Below are positions 57,316 to 64,000 of a DNA stretch of 64,000 nucleotides, piece after piece. Numbering within the stretch: position 1 is the stretch's first letter; each line of letters starts with the position of its first letter. The notes under the pieces are model-generated. The model saw nothing but the letters and a program-made list of their open reading frames with translations, made no database searches and was not told the origin of the DNA. The DNA comes from Mesorhizobium intechi. Its GTDB lineage: Bacteria; Pseudomonadota; Alphaproteobacteria; Rhizobiales; Rhizobiaceae. The stretch lies in NCBI RefSeq assembly GCF_002879535.1, contig NZ_PNOT02000243.1, forward strand, positions 33,284 through 97,283, in the 5' to 3' direction. The position numbers and the translations under genes are program-made.

Positions 57316-58353
57316 CTAGAGTGCTTTCACCAGCCGCAGCAGGCCCAGCATCTCGACATAAGTCCCCTTGCGGAAAGCGATGTAGACCGGTTCTTCCATG
57401 CCATGGAAGCGGCGCTTGAATGCCGCCTGGCCCTGCAGGTTGAACCTGCGGCGGTTGACCCATGGCGAAGAGTAGGTGCGCTGAAAGGTGTTGCGCCAGA
57501 AATCGCTTTCGGGAAATCCGCTGGGGGTGACGTCGAGAAGCGGCGACAGGCCGAGCGTGACCACCGAAATGCCCTCTTCGCGAAACCGGTCGACGGCGAA
57601 TTTGGTCAGGCCGATCTCGGCGTGCGGCGAGGCATCGATGTGCTTGCGCTTGAAGGCGGTGGTGTAGCCGATGACCTTGCCGTCGCGAAACAATGGATCG
57701 AAATCGAGCAGCGCGACGAGTTCGCCATCGGGGCCATGCAGGACGAAGCGACGCATGTCGGTGCCGAGCTGATAGTGGAATGGGCGGTTGAGAAAACCCA
57801 TCTCCCAGCGCTTGACGATGCGGTCGCCGCGCCAGTTCTCGGACAGCCGGGCGATTTCGTCGAGGAATACCGTCCGCGTGTCTTCCTCGAACGAAAAGCC
57901 CTTCTTCAGCAGCCAGCGCTCGGAATAGCGCACGGTCTCGTTGCGCTTGCCGGAAAAGTCATGCTCGGGCAGGGCGAGGCGGGTGTCGATGCCCAGCCGG
58001 TTGACCTTGTAGCCGAGCCCGGCCAGCACGCGTGCGGTCTCCTCGCCGATCTGCACGAACCACGGGTCGCCGGCGGTCTCGACGAAGCGCCTGATATAGT
58101 GGGGCCGCCGCGCCGGCGCCGCCACCGGGTCGCCGAGCGCAAAATGGTGCTTCATCTTGGTGCCGAAGGCGATGTAGCCGTCGGCGTCGCCAAAATAGGA
58201 AAGCTTGCGCTGTACGGCAGTCGAATAGGCGAGCGAGAAGTCGCCATGGCGACGGACCATCGCCAGGCGGTCGCCATGCGTCAACGTCTGGCGCTCGACC
58301 TTGGGCGAGGCATCCTCGAGGACTTTGTCGAAATAGATCCGCAAGGAGGGCAT
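57316..58353 (-). CDS. DUF2156 / phosphatidylglycerol lysyltransferase-like GNAT-fold protein (soluble)
   Basis: A 345-residue protein from ATG 58353 (MPSLRIYFDKVLED). It matches the C-terminal aminoacyl-transferase domain of MprF/LPG synthases: LAYSTAVQRKLSYFGDADGYIAFGTKM, LGDPVAAPARRP, NRPFHYQLGTDMRRFVLHGPDGELVALLDFDP and HAEIGLTKFAVDRFREEGISVVTLGLSPL. There are no membrane helices, so the flippase half of MprF is absent. The lipid or other acceptor is unknown. Monocistronic, upstream of and on the same strand as ssu. Confidence 0.82.
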   Translation of the reverse strand: MPSLRIYFDKVLEDASPKVERQTLTHGDRLAMVRRHGDFSLAYSTAVQRKLSYFGDADGYIAFGTKMKHHFALGDPVAAPARRPHYIRRFVETAGDPWFVQIGEETARVLAGLGYKVNRLGIDTRLALPEHDFSGKRNETVRYSERWLLKKGFSFEEDTRTVFLDEIARLSENWRGDRIVKRWEMGFLNRPFHYQLGTDMRRFVLHGPDGELVALLDFDPLFRDGKVIGYTTAFKRKHIDASPHAEIGLTKFAVDRFREEGISVVTLGLSPLLDVTPSGFPESDFWRNTFQRTYSSPWVNRRRFNLQGQAAFKRRFHGMEEPVYIAFRKGTYVEMLGLLRLVKAL

Positions 58354-58756
58354 GGTCCGGATTCCGCGTGCCGTCTGTGGCGCCACGTGCCTTTCGGCAC
58401 GCCGGACGCATCACGGCGCCTTGATTTTTCACGGGAAGCCGAAATCGTGCGGTTTCGAATTCCTGCGTCGGTAACGAGATCCGCCAGCCCCTCGGAACTC
58501 GAATCAATCACATTGCCGCGACCTGATTATCGCCGATGCCGCCGATATGCCATATAGGGCTGCATGGTTTCGGACGGAAGCGGGGCGTTCCGTTCCATGT
58601 CGTTGGTTTAGCCGCATTCGCGCGATGGGAGTTGTTTGCGCCCTGGCGGCAAGATGCTGAGCGCACCGGTCCGCTGTTTGGGTTTGCGCGCGATCAAACG
58701 GTTACAGCGTCCTGCGAGCTTGCAGGGATGCGGCGTTGAATGGATTTTGAGAGCGA
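58354..58756. other. divergent intergenic region
   Basis: A 403-bp spacer between the DUF2156 gene (minus) and the flavin monooxygenase gene (plus), so it must hold both promoters. No clear hexamers, palindromes or genes were found. Confidence 0.45.
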
Positions 58757-59944
58757 ATGGCTGATACGACGACCAGATCGAAGGTGGAGCAGGTGGCGGC
58801 GGTCGAGCCGGCGATTGTCATTGGCGCCGGCGCCGCCGGACTGGCTGTCGCGCAGGCCCTGATCAAGGCCGGCGTGCCGGTAGCGATCCTGGAACAGGAG
58901 AGCCGGCTGGCCGAACCCTGGCATCGGCGGCACCAGCAGCTGCATCTCAACACCCATCGTGATCTTTCGGCGCTGCCCGGCCTCTCCTTCCCCGCAGGCA
59001 CGCCAGCCTTTCCACCCAGGAATGTCGTCATCCGCCATATGAACGATTTCCGCGAGGCGAACCAGTTGCCGGTGGAGTTCGGTGTCGCCGTCGAGACCCT
59101 CGTGTTCGGGGGCGACCATTGGCTGGTGGGCACCAGCGCCGGCTCGCGCCTGGCGCGTCATGTCATTGTCGCCACCGGCCGTGACAAGGAGCCCTTCACG
59201 CCGCAGTGGACGGGCATGCAGGCCTTCGCCGGCCGGATCATCCATTCGGCGGATTTTGGCGACGCCAAGTCCTATGCCGGCAAGAAGGTGCTGGTCGTCG
59301 GCGCCGGCAATTCGGGCTTCGATGCCCTCAATCATCTGGCCGGCGTCGATACGGCTTCTCTCTGGCTGTCGGCCCGCAATGGCCCCGCGCTTCTGCCCAA
59401 GCGCATCGGCAAGATCGCCGTGCACCGGCTTTCGCCGCTCATCGCGCGCTTGCCGATCCGCGTCGCCGATGCGGTGATGGCCGCGACGCAGCGCCTGGTT
59501 TTCGGCGATCTCACCAAATTCGGCATGCCGCCCGCGCCGTCGGGCGGCGCCAGCCGCCTGGCCTCGGACTACACCGCGATCGCCGCGGACGACGGCGCCG
59601 TCGACGCCATCAAGTCGGGCAAGATTACCGTGGTGCCGGCGATACGCGAATTCACCCGCGACGGCGTGATCCTGGCCAATGGTCGCGTGATCGATCCCGA
59701 TATTGTCATTGCCGCCACGGGCTACCGCACCGGCCTGGAGCGCATGGTCGGCAATCTGGGCGTGCTCGACAGCAAGGGTGTCCCGCTTTTCAACGGCGGT
59801 GAAACCGACCCGAACCTGCCCGGCCTGTGGTTCACCGGCATGCGGCCGAGCATTCGTGGCTGCTTCGCCAACGCCGCCATCGTGGGCAAGGCGATCGCCA
59901 GGCGCATCGCCGGTGCGTCCCGGCCCCCGGGTGGCTCACGCTGA
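58757..59944 (+). CDS. flavin-containing monooxygenase (YUCCA/BVMO-like)
   Basis: A 395-residue class B flavoprotein. The FAD motif is VIGAGAAGLAVAQ (residues 22-34). The FMO-identifying sequence is FAGRIIHSADF (157-167, FxGxxxHxxxF), and the NADPH motif VVGAGNSGFDAL spans 180-191. ATGRDKEP and VIAATGYRTG (ATGY) complete the set. It should insert oxygen into a small S-, N- or carbonyl substrate. The identity is unknown; a YUCCA-like indole-3-pyruvate activity is conceivable but unsupported. It is followed after 77 nt by a MarR-GNAT operon. Confidence 0.86.
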   Translation: MADTTTRSKVEQVAAVEPAIVIGAGAAGLAVAQALIKAGVPVAILEQESRLAEPWHRRHQQLHLNTHRDLSALPGLSFPAGTPAFPPRNVVIRHMNDFREANQLPVEFGVAVETLVFGGDHWLVGTSAGSRLARHVIVATGRDKEPFTPQWTGMQAFAGRIIHSADFGDAKSYAGKKVLVVGAGNSGFDALNHLAGVDTASLWLSARNGPALLPKRIGKIAVHRLSPLIARLPIRVADAVMAATQRLVFGDLTKFGMPPAPSGGASRLASDYTAIAADDGAVDAIKSGKITVVPAIREFTRDGVILANGRVIDPDIVIAATGYRTGLERMVGNLGVLDSKGVPLFNGGETDPNLPGLWFTGMRPSIRGCFANAAIVGKAIARRIAGASRPPGGSR

Positions 59945-59961
59945 TCTGACGGGAGACGGCT

Positions 59962-59990
59962 TTGACTCGTTACTTGCCATGTTATATAAC
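59962..59990 (+). promoter_or_regulatory. sigma70-type promoter of the marR-GNAT operon with overlapping palindrome
   Basis: TTGACT (59962-59967), a 17-nt spacer and TATAAC (59985-59990). The -10 is inside the perfect palindrome GTTATATAAC (59981-59990), followed by GTGTTAT. A regulator bound there would block RNA polymerase, which fits MarR autorepression. It lies 32 bp upstream of the start. Confidence 0.72.
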
Positions 59991-60021
59991 GTGTTATGAA
60001 TTGATCGAGGGCTGATTGATC

Positions 60022-60507
60022 ATGGAAGACGTTATCCGATCGCTCGGCTATCTGTGCCTGGGCAGCAGGCTGAAGCGCATCGGCGAACAATTGCAGGCCG
60101 ACGCTCAGCAACTGCTTGACGGACTGGAGGTCCCGCTTCAATCGAGCCAATACCCGCTGCTTGCGGCGCTCGACAGGCTCGGACCCCTGGCGGTCGGCGA
60201 ACTGGCGCAATCGCTGCGGCTGACCCAGCCAGGCGTGACGCGAAGCGTGTCGCTGCTGGTTGAGTTGGAGCTGGTCGAAGCTGTCCAGTCCGATGATGAC
60301 CAGCGCCGCAAGATGGTTTCGCTGACGGCCAAGGGCCACCGCCTGGTTGACGTGGCGAAGCGCAGCGTCTGGCCTCGCATCGAGAGCGCCGTCGCGGACC
60401 TGTGCCAGGACCTTTCGGGGCCGCTTCTCGATCAACTCGCCGCCATCGAGGACGGTCTCGCCGCCGCTCCGCTCGATCGCCGTTTGAAAAAGGGTGTCGC
60501 TCAATGA
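60022..60507 (+). CDS. MarR-family transcriptional regulator
   Basis: A 161-residue winged-helix regulator from ATG 60022. The DNA-binding part is SQYPLLAALDRLGPLAVGELAQSLRLTQPGVTRSVSLLVELELVEAVQSDDDQRRKMVSLTAKG (about 40-105), with helices for dimerisation at both ends. Ligand unknown. Its stop overlaps the GNAT start (ATGA). A promoter with an embedded palindrome lies just upstream, so autoregulation is likely. Confidence 0.9.
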   Translation: MEDVIRSLGYLCLGSRLKRIGEQLQADAQQLLDGLEVPLQSSQYPLLAALDRLGPLAVGELAQSLRLTQPGVTRSVSLLVELELVEAVQSDDDQRRKMVSLTAKGHRLVDVAKRSVWPRIESAVADLCQDLSGPLLDQLAAIEDGLAAAPLDRRLKKGVAQ

Positions 60508-61184
60508 AACATGTCCTCGACCGGCCCGTCTGGAGCGCGCTTGCGACGCGCCATCAGGCCCTCGCGCAAGGAGGCGCACTCGCCAGGCGCTATTCGCCGT
60601 CATTTGCCCACTTCGCCGGCACCGCCGCGCACGATGCCGCGAGCCTGCAGGCGCTGGGCGAGCTTGTTGGCCCGGGTGAGAGCATCATCATGGCGCAGGC
60701 CGACACCATTGTGCTTCCTGCCGGCCTCTCGGCAATCTCGCAAGCCGCGGCCGTGCAGATGGTGGCCGATGCACCGCTACCGATGGTGTCGGATGATCGG
60801 GTGCAACGCCTGACACAAGACGATGTGGCGGAAATGGTGGCCCTGGCGTCGCTCACCAAGCCCGGCCCATTCACCTCTGGAGCATTGAGCCTTGGCGACT
60901 TCTGGGGCGTGAAGGCCGGCGGCCGATTGGTGGCGATGGCCGGCGAACGTATGAAACAGCCTGGTTACAGCGAGCTCAGCGGCGTCTGCTCGCATCCGGA
61001 TGTCCGCGGCAGCGGCCTCGGCCGCCTGTTGTCGGTGTTCGTGGCCAATCAGATTTTCGCACGTGGCGAGGTACCCTACCTGCACGCCTACGCCACCAAC
61101 GCCGGCGCGATAAGGCTGTACGAATCCATCGGCTTCAGATTGCGATGCGCGATCAATGTGGCCGTGGTCCAACGCCCTGGATAG
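60504..61184 (+). CDS. GNAT-family N-acetyltransferase
   Basis: A 226-residue protein. The acetyl-CoA-binding motif A is LSGVCSHPDVRGSGLGRLLSVFVANQIFARG (about 155-185), and motif B is YATNAGAIRLYESIGFRLR. The N-terminal 90 residues are less typical. The substrate is unknown; MarR-GNAT pairs often govern drug or small-molecule modification. Translationally coupled to the marR gene. Confidence 0.88.
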   Translation: MKHVLDRPVWSALATRHQALAQGGALARRYSPSFAHFAGTAAHDAASLQALGELVGPGESIIMAQADTIVLPAGLSAISQAAAVQMVADAPLPMVSDDRVQRLTQDDVAEMVALASLTKPGPFTSGALSLGDFWGVKAGGRLVAMAGERMKQPGYSELSGVCSHPDVRGSGLGRLLSVFVANQIFARGEVPYLHAYATNAGAIRLYESIGFRLRCAINVAVVQRPG

Positions 61185-61207
61185 CGGCTGGAAACGGCCC
61201 CTCAATC

Positions 61208-61432
61208 TCAGGCCGATTTCGGCTCCAGCCGGCGGAAACCGACGGCTTGCATCAGCATCTCCTCGTCGACCATGCCGGCATTGTGGAGCGCGAGCAGGTT
61301 GAGGGCGATCTCGCGCGCTTCCGGCGAATCGGATCGTGCTTCGCGCCGCAGGCAGGCTTCGTCAAAGACGCGCTGCAGCTTGGCGATGTCGCCGGGCTTG
61401 AGCAGGCCGCGGTCATAGACTGACTTCGACAT
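61208..61432 (-). CDS. small conserved hypothetical protein
   Basis: A 74-residue protein with ribosome-binding site CAGGAGACC and ATG 61432. The sequence MSKSVYDRGLLKPGDIAKLQ, then RVFDEACLRREARSDSPEAR and EIALNLLALHNAGMVDEEML is predicted all-helical and charged. No name is known to me; similar small proteins occur in Rhizobiales. Convergent with the GNAT gene. Confidence 0.78.
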   Translation of the reverse strand: MSKSVYDRGLLKPGDIAKLQRVFDEACLRREARSDSPEAREIALNLLALHNAGMVDEEMLMQAVGFRRLEPKSA

Positions 61433-61514
61433 GGCGATGGTCTCCTGGGAACGACCTAGGGCGCCATCAGTAAATTACCAATCTTTCCCGGAGCTTGAAT
61501 AGATTGACGCCGAA

Positions 61515-61545
61515 GGGAGGGCTCGTGGCGGACCGGAGCCCTCCC
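61515..61545 (-). terminator. hairpin downstream of phoX
   Basis: GGGAGGGCTC and GAGCCCTCCC (10-bp perfect stem) with an 11-nt loop, 20 bp beyond the phoX stop. Only a two-base T run follows on the minus strand, so it may be an attenuated or Rho-assisted terminator. Confidence 0.55.
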
Positions 61546-61565
61546 TCGATATTGCGGAGCGCCGA

Positions 61566-63569
61566 TCACACCGCGATCTTGCCGCCGCCTTGCCTGGTGA
61601 TGGCGACGACCGACGGCCGCACCGGCATTTCGGGCTTGAAGTCCGGCCAGCGCGTCGACGGATCCTCATAGTAGGACGGTCGGCCGAAACCCTCCCAGTC
61701 CTCGCCGCCATCGCCCGGATGCTGGACGGCGACGAAGGCGGTCCGGTCGTCGGGCGTAAACAGCGGGCCGCACATTTCCGCGCCGATCGGCACGCGGAAG
61801 AACAGTTTCGAGGTTGCCCGCGCGGCCCCCTCCGTGTCGACCGCCCACAGGCCATCGGTGCGGCCGGTGGCCTTCGGGCCCTGGCCGTCGGTGGCGACCC
61901 ACAGGCGACCGGCCGAATCGACCGCGCAATTGTCGGGCATGCCGAACCAGCCATGGGCCGTCGTCGCCGTCGAGAAGGTGGCGCCGACATCGGCAACCGA
62001 CGGATCGCCGCATTTCAAAAGCACTTCCCATTTGCCCTTGGTGGCTGTGAAGTCGCCGTCGGTCTCGGTGATCTCGATAATGTGGCCGAAGGCATTCTCG
62101 GCGCGCGGGTTGGCGGCGTCGACCTGGTCGGCCTTGCGCTTCGAATTGTTGGTCAGCATGACATAGACCTTGCCGTTGACGCCATTGGGCTGGACGTCCT
62201 CGGGCCGGTCCATCTTGGTGGCGCCGAGCAGATCGGCGGCGCGCCGGGTCTCGATCAGCACGTCGGCCTGGCCGGCGAAGCCGTTCTCGGCGGTCAGCGG
62301 CCCCTGGCCGAAGACGATCGGCAGCCAGTCCACCGTGCCGTCCTCGGCGAATTTGGCGACATGCAGCGTGCCCTCGTCCAGCAGGTCCTTGTTGGCCGCA
62401 TGGTCGTTGGCGCTGAACGTGCCCTTGGTGACGAATTTGTAGACATAATCGAAGCGCTCGTCGTCGCCGAGATAGAAGACGACGCGGCCGTCCTTGGCGA
62501 CGATGGATTCGGCGCCCTCATGTTTGAAGCGGCCCATGGCGGTGCGCTTCCTCGGCGTCGATGTCGGATCGTTGACGTCGACCTCGACGATCCAGCCGAA
62601 GCGATTGGGTTCGTTCGGCTCCTTGGCGAGGTTGAAGCGGTCGTAATGCGCGCCCCACTCATAGGCGCCTTCGGGAATGCCGAGCCGCTTGTAGTTGGCG
62701 GCTTCCTTGTGGCCCTCGGGCAATTCGCCGGAGAAATAGCCGTGTATGTTCTCCTCGGCCATCACATAGGTGCCCCAAGGGGTGACGCCGCCGGCGCAGT
62801 TGTTGAAAGTGCCGAGGACTTTCCTGCCGGACGGATCGGCATTGGTCTTTACGCGGTCATGGCCGGCGACCGGCCCGGACAGCGCCATCTCGGTGGTGGC
62901 GGTGATGCGGCGGTTGAGCTTGCCGTCGCGCAACACTTGCCATTTACCGCCATCCTTGCGGATTTCGACGATGGTGCCGCCATGCGCCGCCATCTCGACA
63001 TCGACCTGCTCTTTCGACAGCGGCGCGACCTCGGCCTTCTTCTTCCCGTCCTTCTCGACGATCGAAACGATGCCCGGAAACATCAGATGCGGGTTGGTGT
63101 ATTCGTGGTTGACGACGAGCAGGCCGTGCTCGGCCGAGCCGTCGATCGCGATGTAGCCGACATAGTCGTTGTTGTAGCCGAACTGCCTGGCCTGCGCCTC
63201 GGCCGACTGTTTCGTCGGGTCGAACCCCGGAGAATCGGCAAACAGCGGATCGCCCCAGCGCAACAGCACGTCGGCGTCGTAGCCCGGCGCGACATGATGC
63301 TTGTCATCGATCGCGGCCTCGAGCTCGTCGAATTTGAAGGCGGAGCCTTCCGCGGCGTGGGCATCGTCGGCGGCGATGAGGGCCAGCGGGCCGACGGTCG
63401 CGGCGATCGCCGAGACGGCGAGCGATCCCTTCAGGAATCCCCGGCGCGAGAACCGCGCGGCGATGATCTCCCCCATGGTGCGGTTGTCGGTCGGGTTGGC
63501 GGCCGGTCCTTCGTTTTCCTCGAGCAGGCTGGTGCGGAATCGGGCGTCGGCGGAGCGATGTTCGGTCAC
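61566..63569 (-). CDS. phoX: PhoX-family alkaline phosphatase
   Basis: A 667-residue Tat-exported protein from GTG 63569. The signal is ARFSRRGFLKGSLAVSAIAATVGPLALI (Arg42-Arg43), with cleavage near AHAAEG. PhoX (DUF839) domains show VGYIAIDGSAEHGLLVVNHEYTNPHLMFPG, FNNCAGGVTPWGTYVMAEEN and VQPNGVNGKVYVMLTNNS, the Ca/Fe-binding regions. It releases phosphate from organic esters in the periplasm. A PHO box upstream supports PhoB control. Single gene, full length. Confidence 0.93.
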   Translation of the reverse strand: MTEHRSADARFRTSLLEENEGPAANPTDNRTMGEIIAARFSRRGFLKGSLAVSAIAATVGPLALIAADDAHAAEGSAFKFDELEAAIDDKHHVAPGYDADVLLRWGDPLFADSPGFDPTKQSAEAQARQFGYNNDYVGYIAIDGSAEHGLLVVNHEYTNPHLMFPGIVSIVEKDGKKKAEVAPLSKEQVDVEMAAHGGTIVEIRKDGGKWQVLRDGKLNRRITATTEMALSGPVAGHDRVKTNADPSGRKVLGTFNNCAGGVTPWGTYVMAEENIHGYFSGELPEGHKEAANYKRLGIPEGAYEWGAHYDRFNLAKEPNEPNRFGWIVEVDVNDPTSTPRKRTAMGRFKHEGAESIVAKDGRVVFYLGDDERFDYVYKFVTKGTFSANDHAANKDLLDEGTLHVAKFAEDGTVDWLPIVFGQGPLTAENGFAGQADVLIETRRAADLLGATKMDRPEDVQPNGVNGKVYVMLTNNSKRKADQVDAANPRAENAFGHIIEITETDGDFTATKGKWEVLLKCGDPSVADVGATFSTATTAHGWFGMPDNCAVDSAGRLWVATDGQGPKATGRTDGLWAVDTEGAARATSKLFFRVPIGAEMCGPLFTPDDRTAFVAVQHPGDGGEDWEGFGRPSYYEDPSTRWPDFKPEMPVRPSVVAITRQGGGKIAV

Positions 63570-63631
63570 GAAGGGCCTCTGGCTTTGGAGTGGCTGGAGC
63601 GTGTTGCCTGTTCGACCCTTACGCCAGGCCG

Positions 63632-63649
63632 ATCACATTTTCGTGACAT
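63632..63649 (-). promoter_or_regulatory. PHO box upstream of phoX
   Basis: On the minus strand ATGTCAC-GAAA-ATGTGAT: two 7-bp direct repeats separated by 4 bp, the layout of the PhoB site (consensus CTGTCAT-N4-CTGTCAT). Each half matches 5 of 7. It lies 62 bp upstream of the GTG start. Confidence 0.65.
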
Positions 63650-63842
63650 GATACAGGCGCGAAGGCTCACGGCGAGGCGACTTGCTCGCGCGCACCTCGG
63701 ACTTTGGTCCAATCTTGCGCTTGCAAAAGTCCTGGAGGACAAACGCAACGGTCGGAGGTTGCTTCCGGCCGATACATCTTTCGGCGATGTTGCAGGTTGC
63801 AACGTTGGGGTGGGCGCGCCGGCTCAATCGACGGAGATCAGG

Positions 63843-64000
63843 ATGCACGGATCGATCACGGCCCGGTGCCGCCGGCTGACGCTCGTTTCGGCGGCGGCTC
63901 TGGCGCTGACCATCGTCCCCTATCGAATTGCCCCGCACGGCTCCGCTCCCGGAATCGACGCCGCATCGGCACAGGCCGCCAATGGCGGTAATGGCGGTGG
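63843..64000 (+). CDS. secreted Gly/Asn-rich protein, 5' part
   Basis: The first 52 codons from ATG 63843, with GGAG 9 nt and AGG immediately upstream. The N-terminus MHGSITARCRRLTLVSAAALALTIVPYRIA is a signal peptide or anchor, and the sequence turns Gly/Asn-rich (QAANGGNGG) at the right edge. Such tails in Rhizobiales often precede a serine protease or autotransporter domain, but nothing beyond the edge can be seen. Divergent from phoX. Confidence 0.6.
   Translation, partial: MHGSITARCRRLTLVSAAALALTIVPYRIAPHGSAPGIDAASAQAANGGNGG

Noticed and set aside
63633..63938. Minus-strand open frame upstream of phoX
   Set aside because: It overlaps the PHO box and the start of the divergent secreted-protein gene; no ribosome-binding site or domain.

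Overview
The window looks like the replication-origin region of a Mesorhizobium-type alphaproteobacterium (order Hyphomicrobiales/Rhizobiales, family Phyllobacteriaceae). The evidence is the high GC content, the family-typical order holA-parB-parA-rsmG-mnmG-mnmE-rho-hemJ-hemE | ppsR-maf-aroE-coaE-dnaQ, and the secB-fxsA-tim44-mltA-smr-xre block. No species can be assigned from the sequence alone. No rRNA, tRNA, CRISPR array, transposase or prophage was found.

Layout. 1-2566 (minus) is the end of a branched-chain 2-oxoacid dehydrogenase operon: E1 alpha, E1 beta and the start of E2, which runs off the left edge. 2.9-15.7 kb holds holA and then the origin-proximal housekeeping block, mostly on the minus strand. 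15.7-16.1 kb, between hemE and ppsR, is the best candidate for the chromosomal origin: an AT-rich repeated segment, seven GANTC sites in about 190 bp, and DnaA boxes. Transcription diverges from it. Four parS-like sites lie at 6.6, 8.6, 8.8 and 15.4 kb. 16.1-20.0 kb (plus) is ppsR, maf, aroE, coaE and dnaQ.

20.1-45.0 kb separates dnaQ from secB, genes that I recall as neighbours in other Rhizobiales. It holds a DddP-like M24 / isochorismatase-fold / esterase operon with a GlxA-type regulator; a reverse trans-sulfuration operon (Rrf2 regulator, FAD protein, CBS, CGL); a YadGH-like ABC exporter; a short-Q-loop bd-type oxidase (cioAB); a possible periplasmic methionine-redox group (one-Cys MsrA, Met-rich heptad-repeat protein, secreted CxxC DUF1223 protein); a DUF559 nuclease gene between palindromic repeats; a TadG-like protein; lepA; an AT-richer islet with a DUF1508 gene; and an orphan peptide-binding protein.

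45-49.4 kb is the conserved secB-fxsA-tim44-mltA-smr-xre block. 49.4-64 kb holds a transglutaminase-like peptidase, an intracellular PHA depolymerase, an RlpA-like protein, a 58-codon membrane-protein gene, the ssuADCB sulfonate operon, a soluble DUF2156 protein, a flavin monooxygenase followed by a MarR-GNAT pair, and a PhoX phosphatase with a PHO box. A gene for a secreted Gly-rich protein is cut by the right edge.

Spacers are dense in palindromic intergenic repeats of at least three families, two of which contain strong hairpins that may double as terminators. Most genes are ordinary. The most interesting items are the origin architecture, the periplasmic Met-redox group, and the DddP-like operon in which the proposed catalytic Asp is replaced.
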